Origin: Actinomycetota bacterium
GTDB taxonomy: Bacteria > Actinomycetota > Actinomycetes > Actinomycetales > Dermatophilaceae
Assembly: GCA_020161815.1 (NCBI GenBank)
Contig: JAIUOP010000004.1
Span: 62,001 to 126,000 of the forward strand
Length of the DNA: 64,000 nt
Reading direction: 5' to 3'
Shown: positions 54,352 to 62,025 of the stretch, in pieces
How positions within the stretch are numbered: the first letter of the stretch is position 1
Layout: each line of letters starts with the position of its first letter
Translations under genes and position numbers: made by a program
Notes under the pieces: model-generated
Database searches by the model: none
What the model was told of the DNA's origin: nothing
The model's input: the letters and a program-made list of their open reading frames with translations, nothing else

Positions 54352-55986
54352 TCAGAAGAAGACCGACTTGCGCTGCATGAGGAGCGCATAGAGGGTCTGC
54401 TGGATCGTCTCGCGGACCTGGTCGGTGAGGTCGAACACGAGCATCGGGTCCTCGTCGGCGCGCGGGCCGTAGCCGTCGGTCGGGATCGGGGCCCCGAACT
54501 CGATGATCCACTTGCTCGGCAGCGGGATCAGCCCGAGCGGCCCGAGCCACGGGAAGGTCGGCGTGATCGGGGCGTACGGCAGGCCGAACAGGCGGGCGAC
54601 GGTCGTCATGTTGCCGATGATCGGGGCGATCTCCTCGGCCCCCACGATCGACGTCGGGATGATCGGCACGCCGGCCTTGAGCGCCGCCGAGACGAAGCCA
54701 CCGCGGCCGAAGCGCTGGAGCTTGTAGCGCTCGGAGAAGGGCTTGCCCACGCCCTTGAAGCCCTCGGGGAAGACCCCGACGAGCTCACCCTTGGCGAAGA
54801 GTCGCTCGGCGTCGCTGTTGGTGGCGAGCGTGGAGCCGGTGCGACGGGCGTAGGGGCCGAGGAAGGGCGTCTGGAAGACCAGGTCGGCGCCGAGGGCGCG
54901 CATCACGCGGTGCTGGGGGTGCTCGTCGTGCACGGCGACCTGGGTCATCACCGAGTCGATGGCGATCGTGCCGGAGTGGTTGGCCACGATGAGTGCACCG
55001 CCCTCGGCCGGGATGTTCTCGATGCCGCGCACCTCGACGCGGAACCAGTTGCGGTAGATCGGTCGCAGCAGCGGCAGGACGACGTGCTCGGTGAAGTGGG
55101 CGTCGTAGCCGAACTCGTCGACCTCGTAGTTGCCCTCGACCCGGCGCCGGACGTAGGCGATGGCGGCGGCGAGCTTGCTCTCGATCTCCTCGGGTGACAT
55201 GCCTGCGGCCTCGGCGGCGAAGCGCACGGCCGTGATGGCGCCCTGGACGAGGTCGGCGACATTGGGCACCGGCACGGGGGTGGACCGCGCCGAGGGGACG
55301 CGCGTGGGATCGATCACCGAGGCGGGCGCCGGCGCCGAAGACCCGGCTGGCCCGGCTGCTCCAGCTGACCCGGCGGCTGCTGCGCGGGCGCCCCCGGCCG
55401 GCGGTGGGGCCACGCGGAGCCTTCGGGCGGCCGCGTCGTCCGCGGCCCGCTTGGCCCGTGGGCTCTGGCGGGGCACGCGACGCTCGCCGGACAGGCGCGC
55501 CACCTTGGGTCGCGGAGCCGACATGATCGTCGGGCGCGGCCGGTGCCTGGACTGCTCGAGCACCGGCGCGGCGTCGGAGCTCGGCGTGGCGGTGGTGGGG
55601 GCGCCGGTGGTGGGCACAGCAGCCTTCGCGGCGGTCGGCTTGCTCGCGGCGCGCTTGGTCGGGGTCGCCTTCCGGGCCGGAGTCTTCGCGGTGGTCGCCT
55701 TGTTCACGGTGGACTTGGTGGCCGCTGGCTTGCTGGCGCGGGCCGTGCTCGCCGTCGCCTTCTTCGCCGTGGATCGCGTCGGCACGGCTTCCTTCGCGGG
55801 CTTGGTCACGGCTGCCTTCGCCGGCTTCGTCACGGCTGCCTTCGCCGGCGAGGTCCGCGCGGGCGCTGCCGTCTCGGCGTCGAGCTGGCCGGACAGCAGC
55901 GGAGTGCTCCGCCGCTTGGCGCGTTCCCCTCCGGCGCGCGCCGCCCCGAGGGCCAGTGCACTGCGGGGTCGTGAAGCCGTGGCCAT
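54352..55986 (-). CDS. PlsC-type acyltransferase with histone H1-like N-terminal region
   Basis: 544 aa. Residues ~300-544 are a 1-acylglycerol-phosphate acyltransferase-like domain with the catalytic NHSGTIAIDS (H-x4-D) and the substrate motif VGVFPEGFKGVGK. Residues ~1-240 are very different: lysine/alanine/proline/threonine-rich with KPAKAAVTKPAKEA-type repeats like histone H1 or HupB tails, strongly basic, with no membrane helix. The mycobacterial neighbour of galE2 has a much shorter N-terminus. Lipid acylation at the membrane is likely; the tail could bind DNA, RNA or anionic lipid. Confidence 0.85.
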   Translation of the reverse strand: MATASRPRSALALGAARAGGERAKRRSTPLLSGQLDAETAAPARTSPAKAAVTKPAKAAVTKPAKEAVPTRSTAKKATASTARASKPAATKSTVNKATTAKTPARKATPTKRAASKPTAAKAAVPTTGAPTTATPSSDAAPVLEQSRHRPRPTIMSAPRPKVARLSGERRVPRQSPRAKRAADDAAARRLRVAPPPAGGARAAAAGSAGAAGPAGSSAPAPASVIDPTRVPSARSTPVPVPNVADLVQGAITAVRFAAEAAGMSPEEIESKLAAAIAYVRRRVEGNYEVDEFGYDAHFTEHVVLPLLRPIYRNWFRVEVRGIENIPAEGGALIVANHSGTIAIDSVMTQVAVHDEHPQHRVMRALGADLVFQTPFLGPYARRTGSTLATNSDAERLFAKGELVGVFPEGFKGVGKPFSERYKLQRFGRGGFVSAALKAGVPIIPTSIVGAEEIAPIIGNMTTVARLFGLPYAPITPTFPWLGPLGLIPLPSKWIIEFGAPIPTDGYGPRADEDPMLVFDLTDQVRETIQQTLYALLMQRKSVFF

Positions 55987-57083
55987 CAGTGGTCCCTCCT
56001 CGTCCAGGCGGTCACCTGGTCCACGCTGCGAGTCGTCACGTCGATGAACTCCCCGACGGCCGAGCCCACCGCCGAGCCGACGCTGCCGACCGCTCCGGCG
56101 ACAGCGGCATCGATCCCACTGGCCGCCGGCAGCACGGGCGAGAGCGACCGGGCGAAGTCGGCGAAGGCGGTGCGTGAGGTGAAGGCCGGCTCGAAGCCGA
56201 AGCGCTCCCGCATGAGCGTGGTGTCGATGCCTCGCCCGTAGGCGAGCAGGTCGAGCTGGTCGGGTGAGAAGTCGGTGAGCCCCAGCCGCTTCGTGACCGT
56301 CGAGATCGGCCCGGCCGCAGCCTTGGGGATGAGGACGAAGGGCCGCTTGGTGAGGGCGACCGCCTGGAACACGGTGAGCACGCCGTCACCGGCGAGGTTG
56401 ACCACGCCGGTGGTGTCGCCGAGCGTGGCCTGCACGGTCGCCGCGACGGCGTCCTGCTCGTGCATGAACTGCAGGCGCGCGTCGAAGCCCATCGGCACCG
56501 GGATGACCGGCAGGCTGAAGTAGTCGGTGACCGCCGTCCGGATCCGCGGCCCCACCACGTTGGCGAACCGCAGCGTGAGGATCTCCACGTCGGGCCGGCG
56601 CCGCGCGAACCCACGCACGTAGCCCTCGACCTCGATCGAGTCCTTGCCGTACCCCGAGCTCGGGATCCGCTTGGCGGCCATGTCCTCGGTGAACATCGCC
56701 GGGTCGCGCGGGGTCGCGCCATAGACGGCGGAGGTGCTCTTGACGACGAGCCGGCGCACCGAGGCCGACTTCTGGCAGGCCCCGAGGAGCTGCATCGTCC
56801 CGATGACGTTGATCTCCTTCTGCGGAGCCCGTCCACCGGCGAGCGTCGGTGTCGCGATGACGTTCATATGGACGACCGTGTCGACCTCGGCGTCGTCGAG
56901 GATCCGGCCGATCATCGGGTTGCGGATGTCCGCGCGCACGAACTCGGCCGAGCCGATCGAGTGCGGTGGCGGGATGACGTCGACGCCGACGACCCGATCC
57001 ACCGACGGGTCCGCCGCCAGGGCGCGCGCGGCGAGCCCACCGAGGTGTCGCGAGACACCGGTGACGAGCACGGTTCGTGCCAC
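55986..57083 (-). CDS. NAD-dependent epimerase/dehydratase family protein
   Basis: 365 aa extended SDR protein. The N-terminal nucleotide motif is VLVTGVSRHLGGLAARAL, and the catalytic Tyr-Lys pair is in PSSGYGKDSIEVEGYVRG. The C-terminal ~45 residues are Ala/Gly/Val-rich (AVAGAVGSVGSAVGSAVGEF), amphipathic and possibly membrane-associating. GTG at 57083 is chosen because AAGGAG sits five bases upstream. It overlaps the acyltransferase start by one base (TGATG), as in the galE2-type pair of mycobacteria. Substrate unknown. Confidence 0.85.
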   Translation of the reverse strand: MARTVLVTGVSRHLGGLAARALAADPSVDRVVGVDVIPPPHSIGSAEFVRADIRNPMIGRILDDAEVDTVVHMNVIATPTLAGGRAPQKEINVIGTMQLLGACQKSASVRRLVVKSTSAVYGATPRDPAMFTEDMAAKRIPSSGYGKDSIEVEGYVRGFARRRPDVEILTLRFANVVGPRIRTAVTDYFSLPVIPVPMGFDARLQFMHEQDAVAATVQATLGDTTGVVNLAGDGVLTVFQAVALTKRPFVLIPKAAAGPISTVTKRLGLTDFSPDQLDLLAYGRGIDTTLMRERFGFEPAFTSRTAFADFARSLSPVLPAASGIDAAVAGAVGSVGSAVGSAVGEFIDVTTRSVDQVTAWTRRDH

Positions 57084-57252
57084 GGGCACTCCTTGGGTTG
57101 GTCCGAGTCGGCGGGTGTGGATCGGGTGGGTCGACCCTAGCCGCGCGAGCCCGGGGCGAGGCCGACCGCGCGACCCACGTCACCGCGACGAAGGCCCCCG
57201 ACGCATGCAGCGCAGGGGGCCCGTCATCAGCGAGCGGCGGGGGCCGCCGCGC

Positions 57253-57351
57253 TCACTTCTTGTTGCGACGCTGGTGACGCGTCTTGCGCAGCAGCTTGCG
57301 GTGCTTCTTCTTCGCCATCCGCTTGCGGCGCTTCTTGATCACTGAGCCCAT
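57253..57351 (-). CDS. 30S ribosomal protein bS22 (AURKAIP1/COX24-like)
   Basis: 32 aa, extremely basic, beginning MGSVIKKRRKRMAKKKHRK and ending in QRRNKK. This matches the tiny actinobacterial ribosomal protein bS22 found on the mycobacterial small subunit. AAGGA is upstream of the ATG. Its position between the epimerase and the excisionase-type HTH gene is the same as in Mycobacterium, which supports the call for so short a gene. Confidence 0.92.
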   Translation of the reverse strand: MGSVIKKRRKRMAKKKHRKLLRKTRHQRRNKK

Positions 57352-57553
57352 GAATGTTCCTTGTCGTGCTTCGAGGTGTCGTCCGCGTTCCATCCAACCG
57401 CCGAGCGCGCGGGAGCGGACGACGTCGGCTGCCAAGACTACCGACACCCCCGTTCCGCTCCCAAACGCGCGTCCCCACCGGGGCCGCCACCTCACCCCGT
57501 ATGCCGCCCGCCAACCCTCACGGGGCCCCCTTGCCCGGCCCGTGCCGCCCCAC

Positions 57554-57613
57554 TCGAGTGGGCGCTTGTTGTCGCCTCGGCGCGCCCGGACCCGACCACA
57601 GGTGCCCACTCGA
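57554..57613. repeat. 60-bp TCGA-bounded palindromic repeat
   Basis: Starts TCGAGTGGGCGCTTG and ends GGTGCCCACTCGA, exactly 60 bp. Same subgroup as the copy in menE (38995-39054), about 77% identical with no gaps. Intergenic copy, upstream of bS22. Confidence 0.75.
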
Positions 57614-57647
57614 TGGAGGGAAGGCACCTGGATCCCGCTCTCCTGGA

Positions 57648-57707
57648 TCGAGAGGTCACTTGTGGCCGCTAGGCGGCCCGTGAAAGCGGCACAAAGTGAC
57701 CTCTCGA
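57648..57707. repeat. 60-bp TCGA-bounded palindromic repeat
   Basis: Starts TCGAGAGGTCACTT and ends AAAGTGACCTCTCGA, exactly 60 bp; the arms pair over about 19 of 22 positions. Same subgroup as the copy in menD (21230-21289), about 75% identical with no gaps. Confidence 0.75.
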
Positions 57708-57889
57708 CGGCGGGCGTCCAATCGACGGGGGGCAGCGACCGGGCGTCGGGCTGGCGGGAGGGGCTGCCGACAGCCGGGCGTCGGGAGGTGCTGCCGACCG
57801 CCGAGGGCCAGGGCACGGCATACGGGCACCACCGGGTGCGACAACGAGTGGCGAGCACACGGCATACGAGACCGACGTCCCCCGACGAC

Positions 57890-57926
57890 GACGCGGGGCG
57901 AGTCCGCACTGGACTCGCCCCGCGTC
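57890..57926 (-). terminator. hairpin after the HTH gene
   Basis: Perfect 16-bp stem (GACGCGGGGCGAGTCC with its complement) and a 5-base loop, 18 bases past the stop of the minus-strand HTH gene. No T-tract follows, as is common for actinobacterial terminators. Confidence 0.65.
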
Positions 57927-57944
57927 AGGCTGCTTCGCGCCCGT

Positions 57945-58142
57945 TCACGCCGTGTCGACGAAGGAGGAGCGCAAGTACTTGTGCACCTCGTCCTCCGGCA
58001 CCCGGAAGGACCGGCCGACGCGGATGGCCGGGAGCTCCCCGGCGTGCACCATGCGGTAGACGGTCATCTTCGACACGCGCATGATCGAGGCGACCTCCGC
58101 GACGGTGAGGAACTGGACCTCACCGAGCTGACGCTCCGACAT
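57945..58142 (-). CDS. small excisionase/MerR-type helix-turn-helix protein
   Basis: 65 aa made almost only of a winged HTH: FLTVAEVASIMRVSKMTVYR then MVHAGELPAIRVGRSFRVPE and HKYLRSSF. It closely fits the conserved actinobacterial protein encoded beside proC and bS22 (Rv0500A in M. tuberculosis), distinct from BldC. A DNA-binding role is likely; targets are unknown. It has a promoter region of its own (58143-58308) and a clear terminator. Confidence 0.9.
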   Translation of the reverse strand: MSERQLGEVQFLTVAEVASIMRVSKMTVYRMVHAGELPAIRVGRSFRVPEDEVHKYLRSSFVDTA

Positions 58143-58308
58143 CGCTACCTCGATCTTCTGCCTGCGCGCAGGGCCGACTTCCCCGTCGGCCGCCGTCTAC
58201 GCGCGTGCAGACGCAACCATAGGGGCAGATGTGACCAATGGGAAGTCGAGGGAGAACTTCCCTCCTGACTGTCCAGCCGACACGCGGAGGAGAGCCCGAA
58301 AATCTCGG

Positions 58309-59499
58309 TCAGTCGAACCAGGGGTCGAGGCCGTGGTGGGCGAAGACGGCCTCCCGCGTCGCCATGATGGCGCGGTCCCCCGGGTGGTCTGGGTTGTGCC
58401 CCATCGCCCACGGGCGGACCCAGATCGGCAGGCTCTCGGCCGGCAGGTCACCCATCCGCTTGGGGCCGGGTCGGTCGATGAGCGCCTGGACGTGGTCGCG
58501 CCACTCCTGGGGGACCTCGGTCTCGACCGGGATCGGACGGTGAGCGGCGATCGCCGCCAGGTGCGTCCACGACCGGGGCACGACGTCGACGAGCTCATAG
58601 CCACCGCCTCCGAGCGCGATCCACTTGCCCCCGGTCACCTCGTGCGCCAGGTGGTGCATCGACTCGTGGGCGCGCCGCTGGGCGTCCATCGACACCGAGA
58701 AGTGCGCGAGCGGGTCGTCGAAGTGGGTGTCGCACCCGTGCTGGGTGAAGAGCACCTGCGGGGCGAAGGCATGGACGACGGGAGCCACGATGGCGTCGAT
58801 CGCGCGCAGCCAGGCGCCGTCATTGGTCGTCGGCGGCAGGGCGACGTTGACCGCCGTGCCGAGTGCCTTGGCCCCGCCGATGTCGGCCGGCCACCCGGTG
58901 CCCGGGAAGAGGGCACGGCCGGTCTCGTGGATGGAGACGGTGAGGACGCGGGGGTCGTTCCAGAAGATCCGCTCGACGCCGTCGCCGTGGTGGACGTCGA
59001 TGTCGACGTAGGCGACGCGCTCGACTCCCTGGTCGAGGAGGTACTGGATGCCGACGGCCGCGTCGTTGTAGATGCAGAACCCCGCGGCATGGGTGGCCAT
59101 GGCGTGGTGCATGCCGCCGCAGTAGTTGACGCCGTGGTCGATCTCGCCGGCGTGGAGGGCGCGGGCCAGGGACAGGGTCCCACCGACGATCCGCGCGGAG
59201 GCCTCGTGCATGCCCGCGAACGCCGGGTCGTCCTCGGTGCCCAGGCCGCGTCGCGGGTCGGCCCGGTCGGGATCGGCCGAGGCGACCTTCACGGCCTCGA
59301 CGTAGGCCGGGTCGTGGACCGAGCAGAGCTCCTCGTCGGTGGCGACCTCGGCACCGACGACCTCGACGTGGTCGAGGACGCCCAGGGCGCGCGACAGCCG
59401 CGTGGTGAGGTCGAGCCGGACGGGAGCCATCGGGTGCTCGCGACCGAAGTTGTATGCCGTGAAGGCGTCATCCCAGATGAGGCGCGTCCGTGGGCCCAT
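58309..59499 (-). CDS. acuC: acetoin utilization protein AcuC / histone deacetylase family
   Basis: 396 aa zinc deacetylase. The catalytic region is GGMHHAMATHAAGFCIYNDAAV (His pair), the metal ligands are in VAYVDIDVHHGDGVE and TQHGCDTHFDDP, and the C-terminal glycine loop is ALGGGGYELVDVVPRSW. AcuC in other bacteria removes acetyl groups from acetyl-CoA synthetase, restoring its activity. The start is set by a leaderless promoter. No acs gene is nearby; a GNAT acetyltransferase is 0.8 kb away. Confidence 0.9.
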   Translation of the reverse strand: MGPRTRLIWDDAFTAYNFGREHPMAPVRLDLTTRLSRALGVLDHVEVVGAEVATDEELCSVHDPAYVEAVKVASADPDRADPRRGLGTEDDPAFAGMHEASARIVGGTLSLARALHAGEIDHGVNYCGGMHHAMATHAAGFCIYNDAAVGIQYLLDQGVERVAYVDIDVHHGDGVERIFWNDPRVLTVSIHETGRALFPGTGWPADIGGAKALGTAVNVALPPTTNDGAWLRAIDAIVAPVVHAFAPQVLFTQHGCDTHFDDPLAHFSVSMDAQRRAHESMHHLAHEVTGGKWIALGGGGYELVDVVPRSWTHLAAIAAHRPIPVETEVPQEWRDHVQALIDRPGPKRMGDLPAESLPIWVRPWAMGHNPDHPGDRAIMATREAVFAHHGLDPWFD

Positions 59500-59506
59500 G
59501 CGCAGA

Positions 59507-59512
59507 ACGCTA
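59507..59512 (-). promoter_or_regulatory. -10 box of leaderless acuC
   Basis: TAGCGT on the minus strand, seven bases before the ATG at 59499. Confidence 0.55.
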
Positions 59513-59573
59513 CTCCGCGTGGCTAGCCTGATCCCATCGGTCCCGAGGAGTGGGTCCGGGTCAGGAGGCGCAG

Positions 59574-60236
59574 GTGGGACGCACGAGCGAGAGCGACGTG
59601 CTCGTCATCGGGCTCGGTCGGTTCGGAGCCGCGGCTGCCGTCGAGCTGCGGCGCCTGGGGCACAAGGTGGTCGGGCTCGAGCGCGATGCCGTCCGCGCGG
59701 AGCGGTTCATCGGCTCGCTGACCCAGGTCATCCACGGGGACGGCAGCGACCCCGGCGTCATCCGCGACGCCAAGGCCGGCCGCTTCAAGATCGCCATCGT
59801 CGCCATCGGATCCTCGATCGAGGGCTCGGTGCTCGCTGCCGCCAACCTTGTCGACGCGGGCGTCCCCGACATCTGGGGCAAGGCCATGTCGGTGGAGCAC
59901 GCGCGCATCCTCGACCGCATCGGCGTCCACCACATCGTCCGCCCCGAGTCGGACACCGGACGCCGGGTCGCGCACCTCGTCGGCGGCAGGCTCCAGGACT
60001 ACATCGAGTTCGATGACGGCTTCGCCATCGTCAAGATGCGGCCGCCGCAGGAGACGATCGGGTTCACCCTCGAGCAGAGCCAGATCCGCAGCAAGTACGG
60101 CGTGACCGTGGTCGGCGTGAAGTCTCCCGGCGAGGGCTTCACGTATGCCGTCCCCTCGACCAAGGTCTCGGCGCACGACACGCTCATCCTCAGTGGACCG
60201 ACGGACCTGCTCGAACGGCTCGCCGCACGACCCTGA
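59574..60236 (+). CDS. TrkA/KtrA-type potassium channel regulator (RCK protein)
   Basis: 220 aa. The RCK-N Rossmann domain has VLVIGLGRFGAAAAVELRRLG with the ribose-binding acid in VGLERD, and HGDGSDPGVIRDAKAG. A TrkA-C domain follows (~140-215: GFTLEQSQIRSKYGVTVVGV). It would bind NAD(H) or ATP/ADP and gate a Trk/Ktr potassium transporter, but no membrane partner is in the window. A GTG at 59574 is chosen because AGGAGG lies five bases upstream. Confidence 0.85.
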   Translation: MGRTSESDVLVIGLGRFGAAAAVELRRLGHKVVGLERDAVRAERFIGSLTQVIHGDGSDPGVIRDAKAGRFKIAIVAIGSSIEGSVLAAANLVDAGVPDIWGKAMSVEHARILDRIGVHHIVRPESDTGRRVAHLVGGRLQDYIEFDDGFAIVKMRPPQETIGFTLEQSQIRSKYGVTVVGVKSPGEGFTYAVPSTKVSAHDTLILSGPTDLLERLAARP

Positions 60237-60249
60237 CGACCGCGGCTGG

Positions 60250-60286
60250 GAGGCTGGGGGGCGAGGCGGCAGCGCCGCCCAGCCTC
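60250..60286. terminator. hairpin between convergent trkA-like and GNAT genes
   Basis: Arms 60250-60263 and 60273-60286 pair at 13 of 14 positions (GAGGCTGGGGGGCG against its complement) around a 9-base loop. It is placed where a two-way terminator is expected; no T-tract. Confidence 0.55.
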
Positions 60287-60328
60287 GCGGCATACGGGGT
60301 GTTGCGGTGGTGCTTCGGTGGGGCGGCG

Positions 60329-60853
60329 TCAGGCGCGCGGGGCGTTCCCGAATCGCTCGGCCAGGGGCAGGTCCATGGCGATCTCCTCCTCGCCGTCGGC
60401 CTCGCTCACGACCCGCATCGGGCGACGGTCGGCGGTCGGCCGGAAGCCGAAGCCGGAGGCGAAGGCCACGGCCCGACCGTTGTCGGTGCCGACCCAGTAG
60501 AGCAGGTGGTGCCGCCCCTGGGCTGCGGCCGTCTCGGCGCCGGCGCGCACGAGCGCGGTCGCGACGCCACTGCCCCGACGGGACGGCTCGACCCACAGGC
60601 CGAACAGCTGCGCGGCATCCGGCTGGTCCTCGACGCTGCCGACGCTGGCGATGCCCACCGGCTGGCCGTCGGCCTCGGCGAGCAGCCGCTGGGAACGCGC
60701 GATCCGCTCGGTCCAGAACTCCTTGGGTTGCTGTTCCTCGTCGGCGTGCTGGGCGACGAAGGCCTCCGGAGATTCCTCGAGCGCACGCAGTCGCACGGAC
60801 CGGAAGAGCTCCCAGTCAGCCTCGGTAAGGGCACGCACCGTGATGTCCGACAT
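60329..60853 (-). CDS. GNAT family N-acetyltransferase
   Basis: 174 aa. TVRALTEADWELFRSVRLRAL opens the fold, the acetyl-CoA motif is VEPSRRGSGVATALVRAGAE, and FASGFGFRPT closes it. The substrate is unknown. The ATG at 60853 has GGGAGAG upstream; a GTG three codons earlier is possible. Confidence 0.85.
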   Translation of the reverse strand: MSDITVRALTEADWELFRSVRLRALEESPEAFVAQHADEEQQPKEFWTERIARSQRLLAEADGQPVGIASVGSVEDQPDAAQLFGLWVEPSRRGSGVATALVRAGAETAAAQGRHHLLYWVGTDNGRAVAFASGFGFRPTADRRPMRVVSEADGEEEIAMDLPLAERFGNAPRA

Positions 60854-60950
60854 GCGCCCCACTCTCCCATGCCCGGCGGTCCGGGCAGCAAGTCGGCCAC
60901 CAGATGTTCACCGACCCACGCTGGGGACAAGGACGTCCGGCAGCGTCGGG

Positions 60951-61751
60951 TCAGGCTCCCGAGAGCTCGGCCGAGCGCTTGGCGGCGGCCTCCATGGCCG
61001 TGATGAAGGCAGCCCGTACCTTGTGGTCGTCGAGGGTGCGCAGTGCCGCCGCGGTCGTCCCGCCGGGGCTGGTGACCTGCTCACGCAGGACGGTCGGGTG
61101 CTGCCCCGTCTCGCGCATCATCGTGGCGGCACCGAAGAGGGTCTGGACGACGAGCTCGGTGGCCATCGCCCGCGGCATCCCGAGCACGACGCCGGCCTCG
61201 ATCATCGCCTCGACGACGTAGAAGATGTAGGCCGGACCCGAGCCGGAGATGGCGGTCACCGCGTCCTGGAGGTACTCGGGGACCTCGGCGACCCGGCCGG
61301 TCGCGGCGAGGATGCCCTTGGCCTCCTCGAGCTGCTCAGGGCTCACGTTCGCGCCGGGCGAGACCGCCGCCATGCCCTGGTCGACGAGGGCCGGGGTGTT
61401 GGGCATGACGCGCACGACGGCCCGCCCCTGGGGCAGCGCCGCTTCGACGGTGCCGGTCGTGATGCCGGCCGCGATGCAGACGACGAGGTTGTCGGCGTCG
61501 ACGTGCGGGCCGATCTCGGCGAGCAGGCCCCGGATGTCCTGGGGCTTGACGACGAGGATGTGGGTGTCGGCGAGGGCGGCGGCCTCGGCATTGCTGAGCG
61601 CGCGCACGCCGTACTTCTCGGTCAGCTCGGCCGCCCGGTCGGCCCGCCGTTCCGTGATGATGAGGTGCTCGGGGTCCCGCCCCGCGCGGAGCAGCCCGGA
61701 CAGCAGGGTCTCGCCCATGACGCCGGCACCGAAGATCGCAACCGTTCCCAT
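60951..61751 (-). CDS. proC: pyrroline-5-carboxylate reductase
   Basis: 266 aa, last step of proline synthesis. The N-terminal NADPH motif is VAIFGAGVMGETLLSGLLRAG; VVRVMPNTPALV, ISGSGPAYIFYVVEAMIEAGV and EQVTSPGGTTAAALRTL are family signatures. TACCCT lies eight bases upstream of the ATG and overlaps a GGCATAC heptamer, so the gene is probably leaderless. It neighbours the HTH/bS22 block as in mycobacteria, with acuC, trkA-like and GNAT genes inserted between. Confidence 0.95.
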   Translation of the reverse strand: MGTVAIFGAGVMGETLLSGLLRAGRDPEHLIITERRADRAAELTEKYGVRALSNAEAAALADTHILVVKPQDIRGLLAEIGPHVDADNLVVCIAAGITTGTVEAALPQGRAVVRVMPNTPALVDQGMAAVSPGANVSPEQLEEAKGILAATGRVAEVPEYLQDAVTAISGSGPAYIFYVVEAMIEAGVVLGMPRAMATELVVQTLFGAATMMRETGQHPTVLREQVTSPGGTTAAALRTLDDHKVRAAFITAMEAAAKRSAELSGA

Positions 61752-61764
61752 GGGGGCCAAGGGT

Positions 61765-61959
61765 ATGCCTGGTCTGGATCATCGGTTAGCGCGGGCACTG
61801 CTGTCGGACAGTCCGATCCCGAAGGCCCCCAGCTGGAGCTACCTCGCGGGCATGGTCGTCGGCCTCACCGTCGCGATCGGCCTGATGGCCCTCGCCGACC
61901 GGCGCACCCGCCGTCGCGCCGAGGCCGAGCTCCCGGCCGACGACGTCTTCGAGGACTGA
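61765..61959 (+). CDS. possible small single-helix membrane protein
   Basis: 64 aa with one convincing transmembrane helix (SYLAGMVVGLTVAIGLMALA) followed by RRTRRRAEAE and an acidic end, a plausible inside-positive topology. Not recognised. The ATG lies inside a GTATGCC heptamer 13 bases from the proC start, divergent; a later start is possible. A long palindrome follows the stop. Confidence 0.45.
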   Translation: MPGLDHRLARALLSDSPIPKAPSWSYLAGMVVGLTVAIGLMALADRRTRRRAEAELPADDVFED

Positions 61960-61963
61960 GGAG

Positions 61964-62015
61964 TCCGTATGCCGTGGGCTCGCCTTCGCGCGAAGGCGAG
62001 CCCACGGCATACGGA
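61964..62015. terminator. 52-bp perfect palindrome between convergent genes
   Basis: From TCCGTATGCCGTGGGC at 61964 to its exact complement ending at 62015, all 26 base pairs match with no loop bases. It lies between the small plus-strand gene and proline dehydrogenase on the minus strand, so it probably terminates both transcripts. Each arm carries one copy of the enriched heptamer (GTATGCC and GGCATAC). Confidence 0.7.
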
Positions 62016-62025
62016 GGGGTCCTGC

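Larger units (their letters stand above)
57352..57889. other. 538-bp intergenic region with two palindromic repeats
   Basis: No supported gene. It contains the bS22 promoter area (right next to 57351), two 60-bp TCGA-bounded palindromes 34 bp apart, and three copies of the enriched GGCATAC/GTATGCC heptamer (about 57498, 57816, 57859). At its right end is the terminator of the HTH gene. Confidence 0.7.

Noticed and set aside
57352..57889. A protein-coding gene in the gap between bS22 and the HTH gene
   Set aside because: All frames cross the palindromic repeats, lack ribosome sites and show no family motifs.
57890..57926. Hairpin after the HTH gene as another member of the 60-bp palindrome family
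   Set aside because: It is only 37 bp, lacks TCGA ends and fits an ordinary terminator.
61364..61959. A longer plus-strand gene running into the small membrane protein frame
   Set aside because: The upstream part is antisense to proC; only the last 64 residues have membrane-protein character.
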